From NCBI RefSeq assembly GCF_001885585.1, contig NZ_LSRP01000013.1, positions 1-64,000 of the forward strand: a DNA stretch of 64,000 nucleotides, given 5' to 3'. The DNA comes from Pararhizobium antarcticum (GTDB lineage: Bacteria; Pseudomonadota; Alphaproteobacteria; Rhizobiales; Rhizobiaceae). A model generated the notes under the pieces. That model did no database searches. It had not been told where the DNA came from and was given only the letters and a program-made list of their open reading frames with translations. This document shows, piece after piece, positions 45,293 through 54,752 of the stretch; within the stretch, counting starts at the first letter, position 1, and each line of letters starts with the position of its first letter. The translations under genes were made by a program, and so were the position numbers.

Positions 45293-47005
45293 ATGACGAC
45301 GATTTTCGATGCACCGGACGATTTTGCGACAACGGCGCTGGCCGGTTTCAGCGCGATCTACCGGCGTTATGTCCGGCTTGTCCGGGGCGGCGTCGTGCGG
45401 GCCACCAAGGTGCCTGCCGGCAAGGTGGCGGTGGTGATCGGCGGCGGCTCCGGCCATTATCCGGCCTTTGCCGGCTATGTCGGCGCCGGCCTTGCCGATG
45501 CGGCGGTGGCCGGCGATGTCTTTGCCTCACCCTCGACGGCATCGGTCGCGCGCGTCTGCCGGCAAGCCGAGCAGGGCGGCGGCATACTGCTCGGCTTCGG
45601 CAACTACGCCGGTGACGTGCTCAATTTCGGCGTCGCCGCCGAGCGCCTGCGCGCCGAGGGTATCGACGTGCGCATCGTCCCGGTGACCGACGATGTCGCA
45701 AGCGCGCCTGTGGAGGCGTCAGCGCAGCGCCGGGGCATTGCCGGAGACCTCGTCGTCTTCAAGATCGCCGGGGCGGCGGCCGAAGCCGGCCTGTCGCTGG
45801 ACGCGGTCGAGCGCATTGCAAGACATGCCAATGCGCGCACCGTGTCCTTCGGCGTCGCCTTTGGCGGCTGCACGCTGCCCGGCGCGGACGGCCCGCTGTT
45901 CACGGTTCCCAAGGGCAGGATGGCACTAGGGCTTGGCATTCACGGCGAGCCCGGCATTCGCGAGGACGACACCGTGCCGGCCAGCGATCTCGCGACGCTT
46001 CTGGTCGGAAAACTGCTTGCCGAGCGGCCGGCAGGTGCAAACCGCGTCGGCGCGCTTCTGAACGGGCTGGGGGCAACAAAATACGAGGAGCTGTTTGTGC
46101 TCTGGACGCAGGTCTCCCAGAGGCTGGAGGCGAGCGGCCTGACGATCGTCGATCCCGAATGCGGCGAATACGTCACCAGCCTCGACATGCGGGGCTGCTC
46201 GCTGACGTTGGTCTGGCTCGACGCCGAACTCGAAACCCACTGGTCGGCGGCCTGCGACACGCCGGTGCTGCGCCGCGGCCTGCCAATCGCCACCGAACCG
46301 GCCACCGACATGATCGTCAACGAGGACGGCGCGCCAAGCTTCGGTCCGGCATCGGACGTCTCGAAAGCGGCGGCTGCCTGCCTTGCCGACCTTGTCGGGG
46401 CCATCGCGGCGAAGCTGGCGGAGGTGGAGGACCAACTTGGGCGGCTGGATTCCCACGCTGGCGATGGCGATCACGGGCAGGGCATGCGTCGTGGGTCGCA
46501 GGCAGCCTGGCAGGCCGCCGACGCGGCGCTCGAGATGGGCGCCGGTGCCGCAAGTCTGCTGGCCGCGGCCGGTGATGCCTGGGCCGACCGCGCCGGCGGC
46601 ACATCCGGCGCCATCTGGGGGCTGCTGCTGCGCTGCTGGAGCAAGGCGTTCGACGACGAGACGGCAATGGCGGATGCGGCAATCGTTGCCGGCGCGCGTC
46701 TGGCGCTCGACGGCGTCACCCGTCTTGGCCGTGCCCGCCCCGGCGACAAGACGCTGGTCGATGCACTGGTTCCGTTTGTCGAGACGCTGGAACGGGAATT
46801 TTCAGTCGGAACACCCTTGCCGGACGCCTGGTCGGCCGCGGCGGAGGCAGCCAGAACGGCGGCAGAGGCAACCGCGGCGCTGACACCGAAACTCGGCCGC
46901 GCCCGTCCGCTTGCCGAAAAGAGCCTCGGCCATCCCGATCCAGGCGCCGTATCGCTGGCCATGGTCGCCGCCGTCGTCGCTAAAGTTTTCGCCACGCGCC
47001 GGTAG
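45293..47005 (+). CDS. Dihydroxyacetone kinase family protein (DhaK-DhaL fusion)
   Basis: The 570-residue product joins a DhaK domain (residues 10-335: GGGSGHYPAFAGYVGAGL; covalent substrate-binding His217 in GIHGEPG) and a DhaL ATP-binding domain (about 365-570: DSHAGDGDHGQGMRRG). Single-chain ATP-dependent enzymes of this type phosphorylate dihydroxyacetone or, in some rhizobial relatives, erythrulose. No PTS subunit, glycerol or erythritol gene is adjacent, so substrate is open. It is flanked by unrelated genes and appears to be a single-gene unit. Confidence 0.85.
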   Translation: MTTIFDAPDDFATTALAGFSAIYRRYVRLVRGGVVRATKVPAGKVAVVIGGGSGHYPAFAGYVGAGLADAAVAGDVFASPSTASVARVCRQAEQGGGILLGFGNYAGDVLNFGVAAERLRAEGIDVRIVPVTDDVASAPVEASAQRRGIAGDLVVFKIAGAAAEAGLSLDAVERIARHANARTVSFGVAFGGCTLPGADGPLFTVPKGRMALGLGIHGEPGIREDDTVPASDLATLLVGKLLAERPAGANRVGALLNGLGATKYEELFVLWTQVSQRLEASGLTIVDPECGEYVTSLDMRGCSLTLVWLDAELETHWSAACDTPVLRRGLPIATEPATDMIVNEDGAPSFGPASDVSKAAAACLADLVGAIAAKLAEVEDQLGRLDSHAGDGDHGQGMRRGSQAAWQAADAALEMGAGAASLLAAAGDAWADRAGGTSGAIWGLLLRCWSKAFDDETAMADAAIVAGARLALDGVTRLGRARPGDKTLVDALVPFVETLEREFSVGTPLPDAWSAAAEAARTAAEATAALTPKLGRARPLAEKSLGHPDPGAVSLAMVAAVVAKVFATRR

Positions 47006-47100
47006 AGCAGGCTTGGGCAACAAGCGCGTTGAAGCCGGCTGAAAAGCCGGTCTCTCCTGTAATGTCCAGAATGCCTCGAGTTGAGGGCGTGCCCGAAAAA

Positions 47101-47337
47101 TCAGCGCTTCGGCAGCATGTTTCGGCCGGCATTGCGGATCGTCAGGCCGGAATCGGCCATCTGCGCGACCAGTCCGGCCGCCATCGCGGATTCGAGCGCT
47201 TCGGTATATTCTTTGCCCTCAAGACCCTGCTTGCGCGAAAAGCTCTCGACGGCACCGCGCGTGGCCGTCGGCGACACGCCGTAGCGGTTGTTGTGGAAAG
47301 CGTTGACGATGATCTGGTGTTTTTCGGCAGGGGTCAT
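47101..47337 (-). CDS. Hypothetical protein, 78 residues
   Basis: The ATG at 47337 (MTPAEKHQIIVNAFHNNRYG) has GGAGAG upstream. The small, mostly helical basic protein has no signal or membrane segment (SRKQGLEGKEYTEALESAMAAGLVAQM in the middle). I do not recognise a family. It converges on the DAK-family gene and looks like a genuine gene by its start site and codon use. Confidence 0.6.
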   Translation of the reverse strand: MTPAEKHQIIVNAFHNNRYGVSPTATRGAVESFSRKQGLEGKEYTEALESAMAAGLVAQMADSGLTIRNAGRNMLPKR

Positions 47338-47712
47338 GACGGCTCTCCGGTGCGGTTTCCGCTGTGCTATCAGCACGGGGCCAAACTAGATAGCGGCGTT
47401 TTGCAATGGCGGGGATGTTTTGGGATTAACCTTCTGATGATGATGCCCTTCGACTCAACGTAGCGCGCTAACGGCAGATGTAGACAATGAAGTAGCTTAG
47501 TGCTGACATTCGGTTTTGTAGGCAAAATATACAGGAAACTGCCGTCAAGAATTATTATTAAATATCAATTAGTTAGAAAATAAGCCTGTGTATAAGTCTC
47601 AAAATATGCGAATTAGGACGCATCCATCCCGTTAATTCCTTGCAAAATAAATTTTGTAGAGCGATATGCGGAGCAGGAGCAGCACCAATTGTTTTTTATG
47701 CAAAGGTGCGCC
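47338..47712. other. AT-rich intergenic patch, 375 bp
   Basis: Base composition falls sharply from about 47460 to 47700 (runs such as AATTATTATTAAATATCAATTAG) compared with the flanks. No long ORF is supported. It probably holds the promoter of the 68-residue membrane protein and might be the remnant of an insertion. Confidence 0.6.
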
Positions 47713-47919
47713 ATGGAAGAACCTAAAGATTCTCTTACATTTGAACTTGGCTGGCTCAAAGCATCGGCTGTAGGACGATTTGCTGTAATTGCTCTGTTGA
47801 TCTTTTCTGTGATTCTGGTGGCATCTGCTATGGCTGTTGGGCCAGTGCAAATTCTGCGGTGGTACTCAACTTCCAATGAAATTACGACCTCAATAGAGAG
47901 TTCCACCGGTCAAAATTGA
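47713..47919 (+). CDS. 68-residue membrane protein in AT-rich patch
   Basis: The ATG at 47713 follows AAAGG by seven bases; an ATG at 47698 would add five residues. The product has a short acidic N terminus (MEEPKDSLTFELGW), one transmembrane helix (about residues 28-50: GRFAVIALLIFSVILVASAMAVG) and a Ser/Thr-rich tail. It has no recognised family. The surrounding low GC suggests a different origin from the flanking genes. Confidence 0.5.
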   Translation: MEEPKDSLTFELGWLKASAVGRFAVIALLIFSVILVASAMAVGPVQILRWYSTSNEITTSIESSTGQN

Positions 47920-48011
47920 CGGGCTAGGGATGGGGTAAATGTTTCCAGCGTGCTTGGCAGATCGCTGGGCACTGTGTGCTACGCCGATTATTTGGGCCAC
48001 ATTTACCACCA

Positions 48012-48527
48012 TCACCCCGCATAACCCCGCCCCTCCGCCGCCCGCAGAAAATACACCATGTCCAGCGCAAGGCTCGGTTTCCCCAGCGCCGTCAGCGTCA
48101 TGTGGCACTGGCCGCGATGGTGGGTCTGGTGGTTGAAGAGGTGGGCGAGGCTGGGGCTGAGTTTCTGGGTGGTTTCGACGGGGCTGGTGATCGGGGTATA
48201 GGTGAAGGATCCCGAAAGCCGCTCCGGCGTCAGGCCGTCGATGAAGGCCTTGATCCGTGCATCCTCTGCTTTTCGCGCCGCGGTGAGGGCGGCAAGATCT
48301 TCAAACAGGATCGTGTCGAGCGCGCCGGGTGCCGCGCCGGCGCCGGTGAAGCGTTTCAGCCAGATGCGGTCGGCGCAGAGGATATGGTTGAGGGTGGCGT
48401 GCAGCGAGCCGAAGAAGGCGCCCTTGGCCTCCCGGAATTCTCCGTCCGTCAGTCCCGCCGCGGCCGTATAGACGAGGCCGTTCGCCCAGCCGTTGTAGTT
48501 TGCAAACATGCGGAAATGGTCGATCAT
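48012..48527 (-). CDS. DinB family protein
   Basis: The 171-residue four-helix protein matches the DinB/YfiT fold: NGWANGLVYTAAAGL, then NHILCADRIWLKRF and NHQTHHRGQ. The likely metal ligands are His48, His133 and His137. DinB-type members are metal-dependent, often thiol-S-transferases, and this one is not the DinB DNA polymerase. The first residues MIDHFRMFANYN are typical. It is a single-gene unit. Confidence 0.85.
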   Translation of the reverse strand: MIDHFRMFANYNGWANGLVYTAAAGLTDGEFREAKGAFFGSLHATLNHILCADRIWLKRFTGAGAAPGALDTILFEDLAALTAARKAEDARIKAFIDGLTPERLSGSFTYTPITSPVETTQKLSPSLAHLFNHQTHHRGQCHMTLTALGKPSLALDMVYFLRAAEGRGYAG

Positions 48528-48664
48528 CCGGCTCTCCTGTGTTTGTGGGCATCCTAGCGCGACTTTGCATGGTGCGGGGTGATGGCATCGATGAAATTTC
48601 CTGATTTGATTTTTGTCGCGCGCTGCCTTCCCATGGGGCCATCTCGTCTACCCATGGAGCCATC

Positions 48665-49354
48665 ATGACCCGCATTCTCTACGCCCTCGCCGGCGCCGAT
48701 CGCGCCCGTCCTTTCAGCCCGCATGTCTGGAAGGTGGCGCTGTCGCTGGCGCACAAGGGGCTTGCCTATGAGACCGTGCCGGTCGCCTTTACCGAAATAC
48801 CGGCGATCGAGAACGGCGCGACGAAGACGGTGCCGCTGTTGCGCGACGGCGACCGGCTGGTCTCTGACAGTTTTGCCATCGCACTCTATCTCGACGAGAC
48901 CTATCCCGATCGCCCGTCGCTGTTTGGCGGCGAGGGCGGCAAGGCGCTTGCACGATTCGTCGAAAGCTGGGCGCAGACGGTGGTGCACACGGCGCTGGTT
49001 CGTTTTGTTGTCCTTGATATCCATGATTGCCTCGGCCCGGAAGATCGCGCCTATTTCCGCGCCTCCCGCGAGCCGCGCTTCGGCAAGAGCCTGGAGGCCG
49101 TCGTCGAGGCCGGTGTCGGCGAGATCGAGACATTTGCAGCCAAGCTCGAGCCGCTGCGCGCCCTTTTGGGCAAGCAGGCCTATTTCGGCGGCGCCGGGCC
49201 GTCCTTTGCCGATTACATCGTCTTTGGCGCCCTGCAATGGGCACGCATTGTTTCGCAAAAGGTGATCCTGCGCGATGGAGACCCGGTCAAGGACTGGTTC
49301 GAGCGTTGCCTTGATCTCCATGGCGGCGTCGGGCGTTCCGTGACGGCGGCGTGA
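48665..49354 (+). CDS. Glutathione S-transferase family protein
   Basis: The 229-residue product has an N-terminal thioredoxin-like domain (ILYALAGADRARPFSPHVWKVAL, with TVPLLRDGDRLVSDSFAIALYLDE) and a C-terminal helical domain. The N-terminal active-site region with RPFSPHVWK is most like the beta-etherase (LigE/LigF) branch of bacterial GSTs. Substrate unknown. The gene stands alone before ndk. Confidence 0.82.
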   Translation: MTRILYALAGADRARPFSPHVWKVALSLAHKGLAYETVPVAFTEIPAIENGATKTVPLLRDGDRLVSDSFAIALYLDETYPDRPSLFGGEGGKALARFVESWAQTVVHTALVRFVVLDIHDCLGPEDRAYFRASREPRFGKSLEAVVEAGVGEIETFAAKLEPLRALLGKQAYFGGAGPSFADYIVFGALQWARIVSQKVILRDGDPVKDWFERCLDLHGGVGRSVTAA

Positions 49355-49459
49355 AACTTCGCGCCGTCAAACCGAAATGCCCTGTCTACCTCTTGTTTTG
49401 CGCGGGATTGGCGGCTATTGAACCGCCAAATTCACGGACAAACCAAAGGAATTGAGACA

Positions 49460-49882
49460 ATGGCGATTGAACGCACCTTTTCGATGATCAAGCCGGACGC
49501 AACCAAGCGCAATCTCACGGGCGCCATCACCAAGATGCTCGAAGATTCCGGTCTGCGTGTCGTCGCATCGAAGCGCGTCTGGATGAGCACACGCGAAGCC
49601 GAAGGCTTCTACGCCGTGCACAAGGAACGCCCTTTCTTCGGCGAACTGGTTGAATCCATGACGTCGGGCCCGACCATCGTCCAGGTTCTCGAAGGCGAAG
49701 GCGCCATCCTGAAGAACCGCGAAATCATGGGCGCGACCAACCCGGCAAACGCCGACGAAGGCACGATCCGCAAGACGCATGCTCTGTCGATCGGCGAAAA
49801 TTCGGTGCACGGTTCCGACGCCCCGGAAACCGCAGCGATCGAAATCGCCTACTGGTTCTCCGGCACCGAAATCGTCGGCTGA
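49460..49882 (+). CDS. ndk: Nucleoside diphosphate kinase
   Basis: Ndk transfers phosphate among nucleoside di- and triphosphates through a phospho-His. The 140-residue product has the signature [10 protein letters not shown] with the active-site His near residue 117, and the N-terminal [15 protein letters not shown]. The ATG at 49460 has AAAGGA upstream. It is followed by a terminator. Confidence 0.97.
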   Translation: MAIERTFSMIKPDATKRNLTGAITKMLEDSGLRVVASKRVWMSTREAEGFYAVHKERPFFGELVESMTSGPTIVQVLEGEGAILKNREIMGATNPANADEGTIRKTHALSIGENSVHGSDAPETAAIEIAYWFSGTEIVG

Positions 49883-49928
49883 ATCAACATCTGAGGGTTT
49901 TCCTTCAGGATGCTGAAATGACTCGTTG

Positions 49929-49961
49929 AAAAGGCCGCAGCAGAAATGCTCCGGCCTTTTT
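49929..49961 (+). terminator. Rho-independent terminator after ndk
   Basis: AAAAGGCCG (49929-49937) pairs with CGGCCTTTT (49952-49960) and one further T follows. It lies 46 bp after the ndk stop. Confidence 0.8.
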
Positions 49962-49993
49962 AGTTTCCCGGTTTTTCAGTTTCCCGGTTTTTC
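49962..49993. repeat. 16-bp direct duplication after ndk terminator
   Basis: AGTTTCCCGGTTTTTC occurs twice in tandem with no change, directly after the terminator. It is probably a slippage duplication in non-coding sequence. Confidence 0.9.
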
Positions 49994-50137
49994 AGGCATG
50001 TCAAAGTCGTGTGTCGCGTCTGGACGCAGGCTGGCCGGACCAAGCAGGGCCTCGGCCCGATGCAACAGGTTGGGCTTGGTGAAACGCTGGCGCGTGCCGA
50101 AGGCGCGATGCTCTGGCGGGAGTGGTTCCAGGCCTGG

Positions 50138-50608
50138 TCAGGACTTCGTCCAGCGGTCGCGCGCGCTGTCGTCGGCATCCTTGGCGCTGACCCAACCACC
50201 GGCGCTGCCGTCCGCGCCATGTTCCTTCTTCCAGAAGGGCGCTGCGGTCTTCAGGAAATCCATGATGAAATTGGCGCCGTCGAAGGCCGCCTGCCGGTGC
50301 GACGAGGCGGTGATGACCAGCACGATGTTTTCGCCGGGCGCAATCTTGCCGTACCGGTGGATCGCCGTTGCCGCCTGCAGCGAAAAGCGTGCTATGGCCT
50401 CCTGACAGATGCGGGTGAGTTCGGCCTGCGCCATGCCGGGGTAGTGCTCGAGTTCAAGCGCGCCCAAAGTCCCGCCTTCGTCGCGGCAGAGGCCGGAAAA
50501 CGTCACGACGGCGCCGATGTCGCGACGGCCGGCGGAGATCGCGGCGACTTCTGCCGCCAGGTCGAAATCGTCCCGTTGGACGCGGACGCGAACCGGACTG
50601 TCGGCCAC
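50138..50608 (-). CDS. moaE: Molybdopterin synthase catalytic subunit
   Basis: MoaE converts precursor Z to molybdopterin using sulfur from the C-terminal thiocarboxylate of MoaD. The 156-residue product has the MoaE pattern: VTFSGLCRDEGG, EHYPGMAQAEL, HRYGKIAPGENIVLV, HRQAAFDG and the active-site Lys region PFWKKEHG. It follows moaD by 5 bp. It may serve the molybdopterin oxidoreductase at 58 kb, among others. Confidence 0.95.
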   Translation of the reverse strand: MADSPVRVRVQRDDFDLAAEVAAISAGRRDIGAVVTFSGLCRDEGGTLGALELEHYPGMAQAELTRICQEAIARFSLQAATAIHRYGKIAPGENIVLVITASSHRQAAFDGANFIMDFLKTAAPFWKKEHGADGSAGGWVSAKDADDSARDRWTKS

Positions 50609-50613
50609 GGGGC

Positions 50614-50874
50614 TCAGCCGCCGGTCATCGGTGGAAACAAGGCAATCTCGCGCACGCCGGCGATCGGCTCACGGTGGTCGACATGCTCCTGGTTGAAGGC
50701 GACGCGGATGACGTTTTCATGTTCCAGCGCCGTCTCGTATTCTTCACCAAGCGTCTTCAAATGCTTGAGCAAATCGCCGGCCGTCACCACGCTGTCGGGC
50801 AGCTCGAGCGTCTCTTCGCCCCTGCCGATGCGTTCGCGAACCCAGGCGAAATAGACGAGATCGACACTGGCCAT
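50614..50874 (-). CDS. moaD: Molybdopterin synthase sulfur carrier subunit
   Basis: The 86-residue ubiquitin-fold protein ends in the diglycine (ALFPPMTGG) that is adenylated and thiocarboxylated. The start MASVDLVYFAWVRERIG at 50874 overlaps the pgsA stop by one base. With moaE downstream the pair makes the complete molybdopterin synthase. Confidence 0.95.
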   Translation of the reverse strand: MASVDLVYFAWVRERIGRGEETLELPDSVVTAGDLLKHLKTLGEEYETALEHENVIRVAFNQEHVDHREPIAGVREIALFPPMTGG

Positions 50875-51458
50875 CAGTCGACCATGTGTTTGAGACCGGC
50901 GCGGAAATAGTCGTAGCCGGTATAGATGGTCAGGACTGCAGCGACCCAGAGCAGGGTGATGCCCGTTTCGGTCGTGTAGGGAATGATCTTGTCGCCGGCC
51001 GGACCAGCCAGCAGGAAGGCAATGGCAAACATCTGGGCCGCCGTCTTCCATTTGGCGATCTGCGTCACCGGCACGCTGACCTTCAGCGCCGCCAGATATT
51101 CACGCAGGCCCGAAACCAGGATTTCACGGCAGAGTATGATGATCGCAGCCCAGAGCGACCAGCCGGCAATCGTGCCGTCGGCAGCGACCAGGAGCAGCAC
51201 GGAGGCGATCAGCAGCTTGTCGGCGATCGGGTCGAGCATGCGGCCGATATTGGACGTCTGGTTCCAGATGCGGGCCAGATAACCATCGAGATAGTCGGTG
51301 ATCGACGCAATGACAAACAGCCCAAGCGCTGTCCAGCGGGCGAAGTCGGAACTCTGCAGCTCGCCCTCGATGAAGAAGCAGAGAACGATGACCGGAATGG
51401 CCAGGATGCGACCATAGGTCAGCAAATTCGGGATGTTATAGGCAGTAGGCGTGGCCAT
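50874..51458 (-). CDS. pgsA: CDP-diacylglycerol-glycerol-3-phosphate 3-phosphatidyltransferase
   Basis: PgsA makes phosphatidylglycerol phosphate. The 194-residue integral membrane protein has the CDP-alcohol motif (TDYLDGYLARIWNQTSNIGRMLDPIADK) at about residues 55-85 and five hydrophobic segments. The start at 51458 (MATPTAYNIPNLLTYGRIL) is standard. It lies between uvrC and moaD, as in other rhizobia. Confidence 0.94.
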   Translation of the reverse strand: MATPTAYNIPNLLTYGRILAIPVIVLCFFIEGELQSSDFARWTALGLFVIASITDYLDGYLARIWNQTSNIGRMLDPIADKLLIASVLLLVAADGTIAGWSLWAAIIILCREILVSGLREYLAALKVSVPVTQIAKWKTAAQMFAIAFLLAGPAGDKIIPYTTETGITLLWVAAVLTIYTGYDYFRAGLKHMVD

Positions 51459-51591
51459 GGATTCGGATTCTCGATGTTCTTGGGCACAGATGAAAGACTT
51501 TGTGGCGGGAAGGTCAACCGGTCTTTGAGGGATCACCTGAAATTATGGCGGAATTCATCTGAACCCACGGTGAACCGCGTCACAAATGGTT

Positions 51592-53625
51592 TCACTTTGC
51601 GCTGTCGTCGTGAAAATGGTCGTAGACCAGTTTGGCAACGGCTTCCGAAATGCCGCCAACGGCCATCAGATCGCTGAAGGCCGCCCGTGAAACGGCTTTG
51701 GCCGTGCCGAAGTGATGCAGCAGCGCGCGCTTGCGCGTCGGCCCGATCCCGGCGATCTCGTCCAGCGGGTTCTTGACCATTTCCTTCTTGCGCCGGGCGC
51801 GATGGGAGCCGATGGCAAAACGGTGCGCTTCGTCGCGCATGCGCTGGATGAAATAGAGCACGGGGTCGCGCGGCGGCAGGGTGAAACCGGGGCTGCCGGG
51901 CGGGAAGAAGCGTTCGCGGCCGGCCTCGCGGTCGACACCCTTGGCAACGCCGATCGCGGTGACGCAGTCCTCGATGTCGAGTTCCTTCAGGATGCCGCGC
52001 ACCGCGCTCATCTGGCCCTGGCCGCCGTCGATCAGGATGACATCCGGCCAGGCCGGGAAGGGCGCGTCCTCGAGCGGTGCCGCCGTCCTGTCCGGCTTGC
52101 CTTCTTCCTTTAGCAGACGCGAGAAACGCCGCGTCATGACTTCCTTCATCATGCCGAAGTCGTCACCGGGCGTGATCTCCGTCGATTTGATGTTGAACTT
52201 GCGATACTGGCCCTTCACGAAGCCTTCCGGGCCGGCAACGACCATGCCGCCGACGGCATTGGTGCCCATGATGTGGGAGTTGTCGTAGATCTCGATGCGG
52301 CGTGGCACGGCGGCGAGCTTGAAGGTTTCGGCAAAGCCGTCCAGCAGCCGCGATTGCGAGGCGGTCTCGGCCAGCTTGCGGCCATGGGCCTCGCGGGCAT
52401 TGCCGACGGCATGGTCGACGAGGTCCTTCTTCTCCCCCCTCTGCGGCACGAGGATCGAAACCTTGTAGCCGGATTTTTCGCTGAGCGCCGCGCCGAGAAG
52501 CTCTTGCTCCTCGACCGTCTCGCAGAGCAGGATCTGCCGGGGGCAGGGCTTGTCGTCATAGAATTGCGCAAGGAAGGCGGCCAGCACCTCGGCAGGCGGC
52601 ATCGCCGGATCGGCCTTCGGGAAATAGGCGCGATTGCCCCAGTTCTGGCCGGTGCGAAAAAAGAACACCTGAATGCAGGAAATGCCGCCCTCGTGGTGAA
52701 TGGCAAAGACATCGGCTTCCTCGACGCCGGAAGGATTGATGCCCTGGTGGCTCTGGACGTGCGACAGCGCCGCCAGCCGGTCGCGGTAAAGTGCGGCCCG
52801 CTCGAAATCGAGGGTCTCGGAGGCTTCGCTCATGGCGGACGCGATCGTTGCCTTCACCGCCTGGCTCTTGCCCGACAGGAAGTCATTGGCCTCACGGACC
52901 AGGTCTGAATAGTCAGCATCGCTGATCTCGTGCGTGCAGGGGGCGGCGCAACGCTTGATCTGGTGCAGAAGGCAGGGACGGGTGCGGCTTTCAAAGACGC
53001 TGTCGGTGCAGGTGCGCAGAAGGAAGGCGCGCTGCAGCGAGTTGATCGTTCGCCCGACCGCTCCGGCCGAGGCGAAGGGGCCGAAATAGCTGCCCTTGCG
53101 GCTGCGCGCGCCGCGATGCTTGTAGAGCGCCGGTGCCCGACTGTCGCCGGTAACCAAAATATAGGGAAACGACTTGTCGTCGCGCAGCAGCACGTTGAAG
53201 CGTGGCCGCAGGCGTTTGATCAGGTTGGCCTCGAGAAGCAGCGCCTCGATCTCGGTGCGCGTCGTCACGAATTCCATATGGGCGGTTTCCCGCACCATCT
53301 TGGTCAACCGGTTGGAATGGACGCGGCCCTGCGCATAATTGCTGACGCGCTTCTTCAGGCTGCGCGCCTTGCCGACATACAAGACGTCGCCGGCCTCGTT
53401 GAACATGCGGTAGACGCCGGGACTGTTGGGCAAAAGCTTGACATAGGCCTGGATCAGCTCCGCACCGCGCAGGCCATCGGGAATGGCGCCGGTCTCGGCC
53501 CAGTCGAGAACGACGCCGGGAACAGCCAGCGTCTCCGCCTCGCCTAGCAGGTCGTCATCGTCGTCGATCTCGGCATCGGTCTCGTCGTAGAGAACGCCAC
53601 CGTCCTGGGGCGAACGCCCATTCAT
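51592..53625 (-). CDS. uvrC: Excinuclease ABC subunit C
   Basis: UvrC makes both incisions in nucleotide excision repair. The 677-residue product has a GIY-YIG domain ([21 protein letters not shown]), a central UvrBC interaction motif (residues about 260-300), the RNase H-like endonuclease domain ([20 protein letters not shown], then [11 protein letters not shown]) and a C-terminal helix-hairpin-helix ([13 protein letters not shown]). The N terminus carries an acidic 60-residue extension. The ATG at 53625 overlaps the upstream SDR stop by four bases. Confidence 0.95.
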   Translation of the reverse strand: MNGRSPQDGGVLYDETDAEIDDDDDLLGEAETLAVPGVVLDWAETGAIPDGLRGAELIQAYVKLLPNSPGVYRMFNEAGDVLYVGKARSLKKRVSNYAQGRVHSNRLTKMVRETAHMEFVTTRTEIEALLLEANLIKRLRPRFNVLLRDDKSFPYILVTGDSRAPALYKHRGARSRKGSYFGPFASAGAVGRTINSLQRAFLLRTCTDSVFESRTRPCLLHQIKRCAAPCTHEISDADYSDLVREANDFLSGKSQAVKATIASAMSEASETLDFERAALYRDRLAALSHVQSHQGINPSGVEEADVFAIHHEGGISCIQVFFFRTGQNWGNRAYFPKADPAMPPAEVLAAFLAQFYDDKPCPRQILLCETVEEQELLGAALSEKSGYKVSILVPQRGEKKDLVDHAVGNAREAHGRKLAETASQSRLLDGFAETFKLAAVPRRIEIYDNSHIMGTNAVGGMVVAGPEGFVKGQYRKFNIKSTEITPGDDFGMMKEVMTRRFSRLLKEEGKPDRTAAPLEDAPFPAWPDVILIDGGQGQMSAVRGILKELDIEDCVTAIGVAKGVDREAGRERFFPPGSPGFTLPPRDPVLYFIQRMRDEAHRFAIGSHRARRKKEMVKNPLDEIAGIGPTRKRALLHHFGTAKAVSRAAFSDLMAVGGISEAVAKLVYDHFHDDSAK

Positions 53626-54386
53626 TCCACAATCTCCAAAATATCCGGCGTCTCCCACGCCAGATGCTGGCCGCCGTCCAGGGCGATCATTTGCCCGGTA
53701 ATCGAGGGCGTGTCGAACAGAAACCGGATGGTCCGGCCGAATTCCCCAAGTTCCGGCCCCGCCCTCAGGATCAGAGCATCCACCTGCTTGCGAAAATCGG
53801 CGATGTTCTGGCGCTCGTTCGGGACCGTCGGCCCGGGGCCAATGCCGTTCACCCGGATATCAGGCGCCAGCGCCTGCGCCATGGTCTGCGTGGCCGTCCA
53901 CAGCGCTGCCTTCGACAACATATAGGAATAGAAACGCGGATTGGGAGCCCAGACCCTCTGATCGATGAGATTGACGATCAGGCCAGCATTGACCTCTGGC
54001 AATTGCCGGGCAAAATCGCCGGCCAGCATCGAGGGCGCCTTGACGTGCAGCGCGAAATGCTGGTCCCAGATTGCGTTGTCGAACTGGTCGAGACTGTCTT
54101 TCTTGAACAGCGAGGCATTGTTCACCAGAAGCCCGATGGGTCCGATGGCGGCGTTGACCTTGGCCATCAGCCCGGAAACGGCTGTTGTGTCCGCCAGATC
54201 CGCCTGCACCACGGCTGCCCGGCCACCGCGCGCGACAATATCCCGTGCCAGCGTTTCCGCGGCCTCCACGGAAGTGTTGGCGTGGATTGCGACGGTGAAG
54301 CCGTTGGCCGCCAGATCCTCGACGATCGCCTTGCCGATGCGGATCGCGCCGCCGGTCACAAGGGCTGTTTTCAACTGCGTCTTCAA
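53622..54386 (-). CDS. SDR-family oxidoreductase, pteridine-reductase-like
   Basis: The 254-residue product has a variant cofactor motif [11 protein letters not shown], then [11 protein letters not shown] and the catalytic [10 protein letters not shown]. The TGGAxRIG form and FYSYMLSK resemble the PTR1/FolM pteridine reductase branch, so dihydrofolate- or dihydrobiopterin-type reduction is possible. Its stop overlaps uvrC, and it leads the SDR-uvrC-pgsA-moaD-moaE run. Confidence 0.82.
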   Translation of the reverse strand: MKTQLKTALVTGGAIRIGKAIVEDLAANGFTVAIHANTSVEAAETLARDIVARGGRAAVVQADLADTTAVSGLMAKVNAAIGPIGLLVNNASLFKKDSLDQFDNAIWDQHFALHVKAPSMLAGDFARQLPEVNAGLIVNLIDQRVWAPNPRFYSYMLSKAALWTATQTMAQALAPDIRVNGIGPGPTVPNERQNIADFRKQVDALILRAGPELGEFGRTIRFLFDTPSITGQMIALDGGQHLAWETPDILEIVE

Positions 54387-54752
54387 GCGATTCTTCCATG
54401 CTGTTCGATGAGCCCTCTTCTACGCGAAGAATACAGGGCCGGATGTGCAATGCGAAACCGACCCAGCCAATTCCTTTCGGAAAATTTAACGAGAAAGGCC
54501 GGAATTGAATTGTTTTGGCGCCTTTTAGTATAGTTTTGGCTAATCCTGTTTTATAGTTAACGAAATGCCTGTGACCCTAAAGCAACATCGCATTTCAGCC
54601 ATGTCGTTGCCACTAAAATTTCACAATTTGGCTCTTGTGAATCCGCAATTGACGACCAATTTCACCTCAACCGGGCGGGTTAACTAGAATTTGTCCGATG
54701 CACCATTTCCGGTCACGAGGGCCAGGCGCATCGGTTTGATAAGGAGAATAGT
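54387..54752. other. 366-bp AT-rich region upstream of the Omp25-like gene
   Basis: No gene is supported. The stretch 54480-54700 is AT-rich, with TTGAAT about 18 bp before TATAGT (near 54505-54535) as one possible promoter. Long AT-rich leaders are usual for abundant outer membrane proteins, which often carry small-RNA targets. Confidence 0.5.

Noticed and set aside
47613-47906. 97-codon minus-strand frame in the AT-rich patch
   Set aside because: It overlaps the 68-residue membrane protein, which has a better ribosome binding site and a clear helix; this frame has neither.
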